Positions 28,395 through 41,400 of a stretch of 64,000 bases of DNA are shown here, in pieces. Position numbers and translations under genes: made by a program. The first letter of the stretch is position 1. Every line of letters starts with the position of its first letter. The DNA comes from Linepithema humile (taxonomy: Eukaryota > Arthropoda > Insecta > Hymenoptera > Formicidae): the NCBI RefSeq assembly GCF_040581485.1, contig NC_090131.1, positions 2,790,001-2,854,000 on the forward strand, given 5' to 3'. A model generated the notes under the pieces. The model saw only the letters and a program-made list of their open reading frames with translations, searched no databases and was not told the DNA's origin.

Positions 28395-31203
28395 CAGCGT
28401 GAGACGCAGACGGAGTGAGAAAAAAAATGAAGGACAGTGAAACGACGAAACAGAGGGTGAGGTTGAAGCGCGGTGGTATAACGGACCGAAAGATCGCGAA
28501 TTAATTACTCATAAATCGCAATCAAATTACAGGCGCACATTTGCATCGATGAGAGGGAGAGAAGGAGACCTGACGCGATCTCTCGAGAGAAAGGTCGCCA
28601 TTACGCCCAATCATCGATTTGATTCCGTTAATTTTGCATTTAATTACGCGTAAGTTCGTTCGAGTTGTCTCTTCTTGTTGTAGCTGCTTTGCTATCGGCT
28701 TAAACCTTCGTTCGTGTCTTAACCGCTAATTTTTTAATGTCCCGCGCGGATAAAGGCGCACGGCGGAGATTTAAAATGCGCTTTAAGTACCCTTCTTAGG
28801 CCCGATGAACGCTCTTCTTCTTGTGATTAATGCCGCGCGAGTCAATAGACTTTCGTTTTTCATTGACTGCAACTTGTATGCGTACAGCAAGCTTACGATC
28901 GATTATGACGCATTTATTACGAAGCGCTTGTGAAAGTTCGCTTTGCTTTTAAAAACAGATGTTTTGATAAATCCGAGACCGATTTTTTTTTTAATAAAAA
29001 ATATCAAACATCAGATATTTTTACGTTCTTATTCGCGTAATTCTCGTAATTCTCGTTTCGCGAGTTAAAAAAGCACGAAAGTCGGGAGACGGAAGAAAAC
29101 GGAAAGAAAAGGAACAACGAAGTTGCGCTACGCCTTGCGCTCTCGGTGTCTCTGTCGTCGATGTGTCAATGATCCCAGGATGCTACGTGTTAATTGGAAA
29201 CGCGTTAACCGCATGAATCTAATCGTTCTCGCGCCGGAGAAGAGCGAATGCGATACAAGGCAACCGTGAAACTATAAATTCAGGTCCGATGCATTAGCGC
29301 GTCTGCAACGTTGTTTTATTGCGCGACCGAGACGTCTGCCGATCTACGTAGAGACGCGTTCAAAATAACGAGAATTACGATTCGATTTCAACAATTCAAA
29401 AACTGGAATAGTGGATAAAACTTTGATATTTTAAAATTTTAATAAGCTTCTTAAGAAATGCGTGTTTATTAAAGTTTGTAAACATCATTAATATTTATTA
29501 ATATTATGCATTAAATCCATAAGCAGAATCAGTGCTATATATCGATGTATCTCTCGATTTTATTCAAATTTTGCTGAAAATTTATGTATAAAAAGATGAG
29601 ATATTCCGAATGTTGAGAAGGGAATTGAATACCTAGCTCTGAAAAAATTGTAAACAGGATAAAAGTTTCAAAATTATGACGATCGGAATATCATTTGATA
29701 AAGTTGCCGTAGAACGCGATCTCTCGGTCTCTGTGTATGCAAACGAAGCGCATGGAAATGGACCGGACGATCCGGGTTTGATTTTTATTGGCGCGAATTG
29801 ATTTAAATTATCGTATAAACACATCGAGTTCTAAATTAAGAGCGGGATTTATTGAAAGAACTGGCTGTGGAAATGTTGGCGCGTTTCCCGCGACGATTTA
29901 AACATCCGGCACGCTTTTCGTGTAGCAACGCGCGAAGTATGTGTCCCGCGAGAAAATCGAAGCTGATCTTTCGCGGGTGCTTCTTCGGAAGACACGTACG
30001 GCGTGTTCTTCTCGCTCGAGCGAGAAATCAGCGTGGAACAGGTTCGGAACAGGACAGAAGGATAGGAACGCGCGCGCGCGATCGCCCTGTCAATTTATGA
30101 ACGCGCGACGCGGCGCATCGCGCGCATGTTACATCGTTTGGCTCTCAGTATAATTACATTTGAATGCGCGGCTGGAATCCGAAGGCGCTATAAATCTAAG
30201 CGTGTCCGTGACACCTTTGCGGCGGCCAGCTTTATTCTCATAGCTGCCGCAAAAGCGTAAATTTAATCATTCGCGGGTATTTGCCGTAGGCAAAAAACCC
30301 GACTGTCGTCGTGTAGCGAGTAATGACCGACTGATCTCGCGATGTTAATCATTTTCACGGACGGCACTTAATCATCTAAGAATTCGAAGCGCGTATATAG
30401 CTCGATTGCTGGAAACGCGGGAAAGAAGCTTGAAATCTTTCGTCGAGAACATGTTGCCATTGACGGCTTTACGAAAATATAATTGCGAAAGAAGGATAAT
30501 TAAATTGTAGGCGCTTTTTTTGTATACTTTGTAAGCTGAATGCTCGGATCGTGGAGCAGAATGTTTTATCTAAACAATGTATTACTTCAACATTACGTAT
30601 ATCGTAGGGAAATTCTTGCCGAGAAACAATCGTGCATACCACACTGCATCATTCTTAAGCGACGATTGTTTGAGAGACACCGCGATACGGATCTCTAGTT
30701 CCTTGAACACTGCCGGTGAAAGGCGATATATAGACGAGTATCTAGCAACATAATATCCCAATGTCCGACAATCGCTCGTCTCGCTCCATTAAACGCGCTC
30801 GTGCGTTCGTTTGCCAGGATCTGCGAACGGATTCACGGGCGATATATCAGAATTGATCGGCGCCGGGAAAGAGGCCGTCGTCACCCCGCGTCGACTTGAT
30901 GGATTTCGACGCGCGAATAAATGACCATCCGTAATGAGACGGTGGAATGTTCCCGGGCGATAACGAATACTTTCGGAGATCCCGTCCGGCTGAATAAATT
31001 AGGTGTCTCATTTTTTCGTTATCGTTGCGTTATCGGTACGCGCCGCTCTCTCTCTCTGGGGGGACACGTCGGGCGCGTAACAAAAGAAAAGAAAGAGAAG
31101 AAGGTAGGTGGGAAGAAAGATTGAGACGAACGCGTCTCTCGCGTCTCTCGATTAACCTCGCGCGGATACGTACTCGGGGGGTTGCCTCGGGTTCTTGCCT
31201 CGC

Positions 31204-31306
31204 TGCAACAAATAGATCGTTTCGCTCCATTAGTCGTAAAAGCGCGTTTATACGACCACCCGTCGATAATTAGATATTGTACGGACTGTCGGCTGTACGC
31301 GCGTGT
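31204..31306 (+). repeat. diverged direct repeat 2, copy a
   Basis: Shares with 32158-32280, in order, CAACAAATAGATCGT, CGCTCCATTA, CGATAATTAG, ACGG and TACGCGCGTGTA, with small length differences between the blocks. Confidence 0.75.
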
Positions 31307-32157
31307 ATGCGCGCACAGAGCGGTACGCGCGCGGCGATCGTACGTGCGATACCAGTCGCTCGTTATTAAAATGTCCTATTAGTTCGAGATAATGAACTGA
31401 TCGCGGCGTGAAAAATTGTCATTTCTGTTTGTCAGATTATACGAGCGGCAAAATCGCGAGCCTTGCGGCACGCAAATTGTTTCCCACAGGTTAGTCAGAT
31501 TAATCTACCGACAATCGTGAGCGGCAATCAGTGGAATTGCATCACGTAAAATTATGTCTTAATTGAGCGTCGAAAAATTAAATATATTATTCAAATTGAC
31601 AGTGATGGATCATTATGTCGACAATTAAAGCAATTAAAAAGTGCGCATATTGTGAACTTTTTACCGTTCTCCGATGGGCTCCGTGATATTTAATTCGTTT
31701 CCGAGCGTATTGTTTTATTTGAATACGTCTTTAGGCATTTTATTCTTGTTGATAAACGAGGACTGATTCACTAATTGTGTCTTGAGAAAAAGAAAATTCC
31801 GGCGTGAAGAAATCGAGAGCGAGTGCATCTCTTAAAGATCGCCTCGTCGCATAAACTCGTTTCGCATAATGGATTCCCAGGAAATAACCTGACGGCGAAT
31901 CTCGTGCATTATTAACCGGAATCCGAACGGGAACGGCCGACGGGACGTCAAAATCGGGTGGCATCGGTCGGCTAATCAAGTCGCGAGGGTGAGTTCTCTC
32001 GCTCCAGAAAAACATCCTTCGTAATTCGCCATTCGTTTCTCCATCTCGTGGAGCTGGACGGAGAACCGGGCATCGGCGAGCGTTGTTCCGCGGGGCGGAA
32101 GAGGGACAGAATATCCCCGAGAGGGACATGGATCACGATCTCCCGACACGGTGCCCC

Positions 32158-32280
32158 TTCAACAAATAGATCGTCCCGCTCCATTACGCCGCGCCGTGTG
32201 CGGTGCGCGCTCACACTCGACCGCCCGCCGATAATTAGGCACGGTCCGCGTGAGGCTGGCCGTGGTACGCGCGCGTGTAA
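32158..32280 (+). repeat. diverged direct repeat 2, copy b
   Basis: Partner of 31204-31306, about 950 bp downstream in the same orientation. Confidence 0.75.
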
Positions 32281-35273
32281 CGACGTGCGATTCGATGATA
32301 TAACTCACGCCACGACCCCGCTTGCGAGCGAGCTGGGACGGAGGCAAAGCCGAGTGGGTAATTGAGTGCATAAGCGATGCCACGGCTGCGTGCGCGCAAT
32401 GGGTTCCGCAAAATTCCGCAGGTGGGAAACCGAGTGAGCGGAGGAAATCGATCGCGTTTCGAGATTTGCGTGGATCTTTAACGCCTAACACGAGAAGGCT
32501 AGAATAAAACCGTAGTGTTGTCATTCGCGATCCGCGGGACTGCGAGACTTCGTCCTTGTGGCAGCCCAAACTAGTAGATACATACACCTTTAATATGTAG
32601 GCGCAACAGCTCTACGTGGGCCGCGCACGAAGGAGAACGAACCCGGCTATATCGAGGCACACACCAAGTGCACGTTTTGCTCGACAAGGCGAGGGGGAGC
32701 AACATTGTGGAAGCACAGTAGCGGCAGCCCGAGGCATCACTACGAAGGCCACCTCATTATTTATCGCGATATCAACCTATATTTCACACACATATACGGA
32801 GGATGGAGAGAGAGGGAGAGAGGCGAAGGAAGCCGAGGAGAGCTAGAAAGAGAGAATGGTATAGAGAGAACGAGAAAGAGGAGATCAGCCGTTCCCATCT
32901 CTCTTCGCCCGTTTTCTTCCTCTTCGTTTCCCTTTCGCCACCTATATTCTTCCCCCTCCACCCTTTCCCCGTTATGCACTTGCACCCGGCGAGACGCACA
33001 CCTGTAGCTATGTAACAGTTACGGCACTATCGCGCCGAACACTCATAATTTTAATATTCCCTGTCGAACACAGCTCGAAGGAGAAAAGTGTGTGAAGCTT
33101 TTGAAAACTTTTAATCTTAGCGCTGTGAAGGTGAATTTCAAGAGATTTGTCGTGCAAAGATTAAAACGTGATTGGTAAAATGTGATTTCGGCGGACAGTG
33201 GGTTTCTTTATTGTTACATTCGCGATTGTAATGTGAAATACATTGGCGCTGCTGCGGCTCGCAAGCAATGCCATTTGTACTTTCTATGTAAGACTAGATT
33301 CCTTCATAGATCGTACGCGTGGACAGGAGACACATGCTTACCTCCGGCGCAAAAACTAAAAGACAATGAGGTAATATATCGCACTCGCTAATGCAACGTG
33401 CGCATTCTTTGCCGTTCTTGGTCTCAGCAGCCCCGGCGACGTTCTTTGCCGCTTTTACTGCGGGCGCTTTGCTTTTCGCCATTCGCCTAATTAACTCCGT
33501 CGATTGTCGGCGGATGGCAAGAAATCCGCTGGGCAAGCGGATGGTTACGACTAGAACTAATCTCGCCCCGCGCGCTTCGGGCCTCGATGCGTCCGCTGAA
33601 AAACTGGGCCTCGCGATAATTGAGAGGGTGCGCGATGGGAATGCGCTGATGAAAGAAAAAGTCGCGCTGACCATCTCAAAAACGGAAAGTATTCGCGTTC
33701 CCATCAACTCATCGTACGTATTGTTAAGGGAAGAAGAAAAAGGTGAAACTCACGATTTCTCCTCTCCAAACAGTTTGTAAAATAAAATGCATTATTTCGA
33801 AATGAATACAGATAAGTCTCGTACCCGATATCGTTTAACCGATCGCAACGCCTTGACAGTACGACACATGATCGATCGATATACACGTCTCTATTCGTTT
33901 TTTTCCTCTCGCGACGGTATTAAGAAATGTATCTTACATTGGCTCGGCGGGCGGCATGATACGGCGAACACAAAGCCTCTCGGAGCGCTACAAAGTTTCG
34001 ACACGCGCGAGAACGAGCATTAGACTGCGGGAACACGGAACGGTAAACGAACAAGCGATACAGGACCTCCCGCCGACCTTCGTAAAGTGACAAATTATTT
34101 TTCTAATCTACCGTGCGCGTTCTCTGTTGTTCGTACAGTTTCATAAATGCGAAGATAGGCCCGACGATAATGTGTCCGAAGGCATTCCTAGATCGATATT
34201 AAATGATTTATGTGGAATCGGTCGCAGGTGACAAAATCCAATCGATGCCGTTTGCTACTCCGAAATCGATTACGCCTAAAATTCTAAATTATTCCTCCGC
34301 ATAAAAAATGACGACAATTATTTCCCGAATAATTAAGCACCCCGACGAGTCTGGGAATGTTTCGATAAACATGGATCGGTTGGAATTAATTGGAATAATT
34401 TTAATTTCGTACATCTTAATCGAGAGTTTTTTTTTTTTTTCCGTCGAGTTCTTTAAATCATTCGTGTGACATTGCGGTACCGTAAATTTTTCGACACGTG
34501 GACCCGAGCCCCATTACGGGCGAAGACAAACACGTACCGTTTTCGCGGACGTTTAGTGCGCGCGAGTATCAAAATCGATAGAGAAAAGAAGGGGAGCGTT
34601 CGAAGACGGTCAGGAGGAAGAGAGCGGTTCGAATACGATCCGAATGCAGCGCGACTGGTTCCCCTCGCGCGATCGCGGGGAATCTTAAGCACCTGCCACT
34701 TAAGGACCGGATTGCTCCGCGGGAATGAGAGGGCGAGCGGAGAGATCGAACGAGCTGAGAGAAAGGAAGAAAAAGCGGAGAAAGAGCAGAAGAACGGAGG
34801 ACCGAGGGTACGAGAGGAAAAAAGACCGAGCGATATCCTCAAGGATCGGGCGATTCTCCAAACCGCTATCGATGGATGTATAAATAATCAAACACTCGGC
34901 AGAAGTAAGAGAATGAAATTAAGTAAGAGCTGATATTACAACCGGCCACAATAAGATCTCCCATAATGAATTATGTTAATCGCGAGGTTTACGAACAAAC
35001 GTTTCAATTTAATTCGCACATAAATTCACCGGAAAAAAAAAGAGAAAAAAACAAAAACAAAATAATTAACTACATTTTAATCAACGAACCCGTTCGCTTT
35101 CAATTTATAGTAAAACGACTTTACGATCATGCCTATAAAATAAAGATTGAATCGATGGAATTGCGATCGCATCGCATAGACGATGTGCAATCCATCTGAT
35201 GCCAGCCATTAAGATCCGAATAGATCCGAGCAGATAAAATTAACAGTAACGATATAGAGGTCTCCGAGTGAGT

Positions 35274-35296
35274 CCCCCCTCCCCCTTCCCTCCCCC
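35274..35296 (-). other. G-quadruplex motif (C-rich on + strand)
   Basis: Four C runs of three to six with one- or two-base spacers, giving a G4 motif on the minus strand. Confidence 0.78.
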
Positions 35297-37757
35297 TATG
35301 CAAGAGATGTTAAGGTCGCCGAGCGGAAGAAGAGCGAACAACAATGAGCCGTGCCCGGTCTCGTGCTTTCGAACTTGGTCGCCGCGCTCCGCCGGCGCAC
35401 GGCACGTACGGCGATGAAATCATAAATCGGTGAACGCCAGCCCGCCGGCACTGATAGCGAGCAACCAATAATTATGCTAATACATACATCGTAATATATC
35501 CGAGGAGGCGGTCATTCGTACGTGCGTGTACCGTGGGCCGGCGGGACCGTTGCAGCCCCGCGCGCATCCTCGCCGCGCGCGATTTGTACCGTGTCGGTCG
35601 TTCTATCCGGAGTACGTCTCGCCCGGCGACAAGTCGCTGTCGATCTCTGAATCTCGATTAAAGCCGTCTGTCAGCCCGATATTACCGTCCGCGCGTATAA
35701 GTCACGCGCGAATATTTACTGTCGCGTTAGCGCCGTTAACGGCTGACAGTATCGCGTGAAAATATTTTTCACCGTGAATAATGCGCGTAAGAATACATTA
35801 AGATGTCTGTCAAATGTTTGTTGATCCGAGAAGTAGAAGTGCGGAATGAAGCAACGGTGCGTCGCGATATCTGTCCAAGTTCACCGTGTTATCGGGCACA
35901 ATTTTCGGCAATCTCGGACGAAGGCAAATTGCAAATTTTTCTCGTCCACTCTCGTTATAATGCGCAGGCGGCGATAACAATAACGAGCAATTATCCACGC
36001 GAGTGATCGTCTTCGTGCCGAATATGATCTCTTGTGATATCAATCGGATGCGACTGGGGATAAAGAACGGATTCGGGCCGAGTGCCGCGCGAGCGGATCC
36101 GGGGTGATCGAGCTTCGACTTTATCCGTCCAACGAATCTGGTTGAGTAGCGCCGTTAATCACGGTTTCGCCCGCCGACAAGATTAACGCCATTAACGCCT
36201 ATGGGCTCGAATTAAGAGAATATTATCGCGGTGGCTCGAGCTGTGCACGGGGACTCATCGGTAATAAGAGCCGGCAAATTACGCCGAATGGCTCAGTAAT
36301 CTATTAAGATAAGTTATCGTCCTGGCCGAAGCTTCTCCGTGCTTTTTGTCGCGGACGCAGAAAGGAGTTTTCTGCATTCCGAAAAAAAGAGGATCGTCAA
36401 CCGCGCGACCGAAATTAAAATTTTATATAACGCTCACCTCATCTATTATTACAGTTGCATACGCAATTGAAACTATTTTGGCATCGATATACAGATTTCA
36501 TATAATGAATTTAATTCTTTCGTATTTTGATCGATCTGCGGTTTCATATAATTGCCGGCACAATAGAGCTGTTAATTAACGCGATGATGTATGACGATCG
36601 ATGGCGCATGCCTTCGATTATCATACATTGAGATCGCATGATTGCCTATTATTAAAATCTCGATCCAATTGCCGGACGATCTAACGCGATAGAAATATGA
36701 AACACGCGTGCGTGCGCCGACTGTCTTAGCCGATATCGGCGTCACTCTAACGCGGATTCGATAAATAACAATTTATATTGCGTGCGTAAAGATGAATGTT
36801 ACCGTTGTCGAGGGATATAAAGATTTGCGGGATTAGCTTTCACGCTTGAAGTTCGAAAGAACTGGCACTCTGTATCTCGTTGCGCTTCTGAAATGAGAGT
36901 AAAAGATCATCTTACGCGCGGACAATCTTGCATGTGTTTAATTAATTACGGTAAAGTGGAAGGAGCGTACCGGTGGTGATGGTCTTCTTGCTTTTTCATA
37001 ACGATAAAATACTACGTATCAGCGGAGCCGCGCTTTTAACGAGCCTCTCGATAAAGCGGTTTGGTCCACCTTGGGATAAATTTATTCGCCGACAGAGAGA
37101 GCACCGTGATGGCCCGATCGTCCCGTATTTTTTCCGTGGAGTGCGCGTCGTGCTGTTCGTTACCGCTGTGCGAACGGCGTCGCGAGGGATAAACCGTGAT
37201 TCGCGGCAGGAGCAGGACTGCGCCGGTCCGGTGCGGCGGCAACAAAAATGCGAATCAGGTTTCTCGCGGTCCCATTAATCTCGCAGATTCCCAGTCGCCG
37301 TTCTACTCGTCGATGAACTCGAACGCCCCACGTTATAGGCGAGCCCGAGGTAGTTTCTACGCGAAATGCACCTACGTCGATAGCTCGGAATACTCGATCG
37401 CGCGAGAATCATTTATATCAATATATATATATTTAAGTATCCAGGCGTCTGTTAATATCTTTTTGATTTTGCGTATAATATTTTTCTGATTTTATGTCAA
37501 TTTTTGTTCTTACCGTCAGTTTCTAATCTTTGTCGAGATTTTGGTGCGTGCTTGTAATGGATGTATTATCAATACTATTAACATTATTAATACGAGTCGA
37601 ACACGTTGGCAGCCGGATATTTTGGTTAATGTGAAATATTGATTACAAATGCGTTTGATATATAATACGTGTTCGATCATTTCGAGCAGACGAGGGCTAA
37701 AAACGTGCGACGCGGCTCATCGACTGTTATAAATTCGTCCCGCTATATTAGGTCGAT

Positions 37758-37759
<2 letters not shown>

Positions 37760-37798
<39 letters not shown>
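37760..37798. repeat. (GA)n microsatellite
   Basis: Pure GA run of about 39 bp. Confidence 0.95.
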
Positions 37799-37799
<1 letters not shown>

Positions 37800-38395
37800 G
37801 TTCGCGGACTATCGGTGACGGAGAGAATCTCGGCGGGATCAAGGAAAAGGAGAGAGGTAACTTAGTGCGGAAGGAAACGCTCTCTTTGCGCGGGCAAAGA
37901 AACAGCCGCGGCTACGCGGAGACGCGATTATTAATCGGCGCGATCAATTAAATCGCAATGGGATACGGGCGATTGCGTGCGCAGGATCAATAATATCGCG
38001 GACGGACGTACAAGGCGCAAGAGGATCCTTTAATGCGAGGATAGGTGTATCGATTATTGCGATCTCGTTTATCCGGCTGCTCCTTTTTTATCGGGCCCGG
38101 TAACCCGGGCTGTAACAACTCTGTGCGCGCGCGCGCGCGCTCTTGGACGATCACGTATCGCGAACGAGAGTTGGATACCGCGTTGGATACGCTCGACTAT
38201 CTGGCGTATCTGGTCTTATCGTGGCGTATATTCACGGCGGAGCTCATCGGCGTTACTCTCGGCGATGACAGATTTCGCAGGAAAATACGCTCGCGAGCCA
38301 CGCGTGAGAATTACGATTCCCCCGCTCGAAAGTTGCGGATCGTGAAAAAAAATCCGGATCCGGTAGTCCGCGCCGATCTTTCCGATCGATCGGCT

Positions 38396-38419
38396 AGAGA
38401 GAGAGAGAGAGAGAGAGAG
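38396..38419. repeat. (GA)n microsatellite
   Basis: Pure GA run, about 600 bp after the tract at 37760. Confidence 0.95.
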
Positions 38420-41400
38420 GCGAAGGGGCAGAGAATAAAGAACGCAAAAAAGAATGCGGGTAGTCGCCGAGTGTCGTCGGACCGGTCCGCAAATCGTATT
38501 CTATTGAGACGGAGCGACGCGAGAGAGAAGCGACGACGGTCGAAAGCAGCGTGGAGGCAGGAGGAAGACTCTAGCTGGAGAGGCAGAATACTATATAGAA
38601 GGCACGGGCTGCGGAGAGCAGACAGCTATCTTAATCGACGACCTTTCTCTTAACCCGCCGAAGAGTACCGCCGGTGGCGTTGCAGCACGCTCTCGCTCTC
38701 GCAGTCTCCTCTCGCTGGCTCCTTCCACGGGCCTCGAGTTCGCGGAGGAGGCCCGCCGCGAGAGACGAAGAGATAGGGGGCCCCGGACGCGGAACGCGGA
38801 ATCCAACGCTGGAACCGGGCAGCAAGTTGGGACACGAAGAGATCGATCTGCGCGTGGGCGGTTGCCGAATAATAATAAACTGGCCTCTCTCGAAAGTCGA
38901 GGACCTCGGGGCTATCCGTCTCTGTCTCTTCCTGTTCGCCCTTACGACGCCCTCAATGGAACGTTTTTTTTTTTTAATAAGAGGTGCCTCGTCGCCGCGA
39001 TAGATCTGCGGCGATAAGGCAATCTATTCATATGTACGCGCGCTTCGAAGGTATCGATTGTTTGCTCGCTATTTTGATCGATAACAGCTCGCGGATCTTT
39101 TTCCGCCGAGCGTAAGAAGATAAGCGGTTCGCCCTGCGCCTTCGCGACAGGCGCATTCTACTAACCTGTGCGTGTGCGGTCGTGTTTCTGTATTCGAATT
39201 TTTGCGAGTCGGTGACAACGAGACAAACGGGCGCTATTAACCGAATGCCGAATTCGCGAAAAATAAACTCGGTATCTCTCCCCGTCGTCCTCCTCCGCCG
39301 CGATGACCCTTTCCTCGTGCGAACACGGGGGCTGGGACGAGAGGCGATAACAAATGGTGGGACATACGTCGCGGCGATAGCTTGACAAATATATATTAAA
39401 CTATTTTAATGAGAAGTGGCCGCCATATCTCATCGCAATTACCGGGCAGCGACCCGCCGGGGGCCCCGTTCGACTCGTCTCTCGGCTCGCTGGTCCACAC
39501 GGCGAAAACACGCACCCCGAGAGAGAGAGAGCAAAGGTTAAGAGGAGGTCCATGTAAGCTTCTTGAGAAAAAGGCGATCGTTATGAGATATCGATTCGAG
39601 CGTATTTTGAGGGGGGAAAAATGTGAAAACTGACGGAAATGATTTAACAGCCATTTATTTACACGTACATAATTCTATTAATTATTATTGGCTTAAAGAT
39701 ATTAAATTACTCTAATCCTTATTTTCGCCATATCATTACAGTCGATGCAACATCATCGACATCGCGTTTGATTGAAGCGATGATAAATGCAAGACGATGG
39801 ATTCCGTCGCCTTTGGCAATATCAAATAGTCATCTACAAGATTCTCGCGTTCGCGCGATTATCGATCGATTGAGAACCGGTCGTTTCACACGCGCGCGCG
39901 CGCGTCTATCGAGCGTACGTCTGTCGACGAGTTCGTCGGGATCTCGATATTCGCCGCTAGTCGCATAGAAAATCAACATCGACGCGGCCGTCGCATCTCG
40001 CGGTGCGGCGCGGAAGGCGAGAAAAAGTCGCGGGGAAGCCGAGGTAGACGGCAGGACGCGTCGAAGAAGCGAGAAAAGTAGAGAAGGAGGAAGGAGAAGA
40101 AGAAGAAAGGAGACACGTTACCTCTCACTGCTGCCTCTTCAGGCAACGGTGAGTGACGGTTCTATAGAGTTCGTCGGGTTAGTAGCATTGTGCGAGCTTT
40201 CCCCTCAATCTCTCCCGCCGCGGTTACTTTTACCGCGCCACTCTTGCGAGCTCGTATGTAAAGCGTTGTGGCCGGCCTCGGCCGCGGACGTTTAGTACCG
40301 TACGTTGTGCACACCGGTTGTAACCTCGCTGCGAGACGAGCCCGCGGTATTCACGACACTCTCGAGCGCGATCATTTTCTTGCGATATGTGCTTTGGCCT
40401 CATTTCGTTCCGGAAAGTGAGTACGGCGAGGGCTATGAAAAGACCGTCCATTAACCGGGACTCGGAATAGCTCTTTCCAAGAAGATGCGTCGCGTATGAG
40501 AAAATTATTATCGCGAAAGCATTCATGATTACCTGTAATTAGATGCGTATTTTATAGTTTCTCTAATTTATTTTAAATCTATTTCATTTTAATGAAACTA
40601 CAACCGTCTCGGTTCCATTTCGAAAATATTTAATGTCATTAAATATATTAATGCGGCATCTTGTAGATGTGAACTACACGTCCACGTTAAATGGAGCGTG
40701 CAATGCCGTTGAAATGAATCCCGGGCACGTCCGCGAAAATTTCAGCTCCAATTAACTTGCCGAGCATTTCTACGAGCATCTACTTCGGACTACGGTGGTA
40801 GAATTTAAGAGTTGTTCGTTTCACCTCGTCGTTTTTCCAGCTCCTCGTTTCCTTTCTCGGGCTCTCATTCCCACCGCTATTCGCGATTTTTCACCATCTA
40901 CTTACGGCCTACACGTAGTCAAATGCGTGCACGCTTGCACGTGTGCACGTATACGCGCTCATTCGAGGAGAACGAGAAGCCGAGCAGAGAGGAGCGCAGC
41001 CGCGTGAGGAAGAGAGAGATGGAGAGGTGGCAAACACGCGTATATTTATTTATGCAAACGGAATACGGAGCCGGCTAATTGTACGGCCGCACACTCGGCC
41101 GTGACTCACATGACGGCTATCCGGGCATCGTCCATGCATGTCAATTCGCGTGACAAAGGGTCGCAATACCCACCCACGAAACTTCCGGTACGCAGCGTCT
41201 CGGCCTCCCCCCCCCCTCCCCCCCCCGCCGGCTTCTCCCGCAGATAACACATGCCTACATCGCGTGTATCGCGCCGCTCGCGCAATTAGGGCCCCTTATG
41301 TGTAAATGGCGAGAATTTTAAACGCGCGCTCACGTTACCGGCGTCGCCAGGAATGGCGCGCGGCGCAGATGCGATAGCGGTTTCCGTAATTGTAACGTTG

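Larger units (their letters stand above)
20001..30000 (+). other. non-coding DNA, probably upstream ds intron (part 4)
   Basis: No exon recognised. A 20-bp perfect palindrome lies at 24262-24281, just before a GA tract. T10-CTG-A15 lies at 24869-24895, a CT tract at 25701-25732, an alternating CG tract at 26112-26126 and a GA tract at 28375-28394. AT-rich islands lie at 22600-22900, 26390-26560 and 29380-29640. Confidence 0.6.
30001..40000 (+). other. non-coding DNA, probably upstream ds intron (part 5)
   Basis: No exon recognised. A pair of diverged repeats lies at 31204-31306 and 32158-32280. A C-run G-quadruplex motif is at 35274-35296, GA tracts at 37760-37798 and 38396-38419, and alternating GC tracts at 38124-38140 and 39891-39904. 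The 202-codon frame at 38045-38653 is built over the GC and GA repeats and has no recognisable domain. Confidence 0.6.

Noticed and set aside
32054..32076. TGGACGGAGAAC, like the start of miR-184
   Set aside because: Only the first 12 bases fit, and the rest of the conserved sequence and its passenger arm are absent.
34625..34640. GGTTCGAAT, like a tRNA B box
   Set aside because: The box is incomplete, and there is no A box or cloverleaf upstream.
38045..38653. A 202-codon frame rich in Arg and Glu
   Set aside because: Built over GC and GA repeats with no family resemblance.
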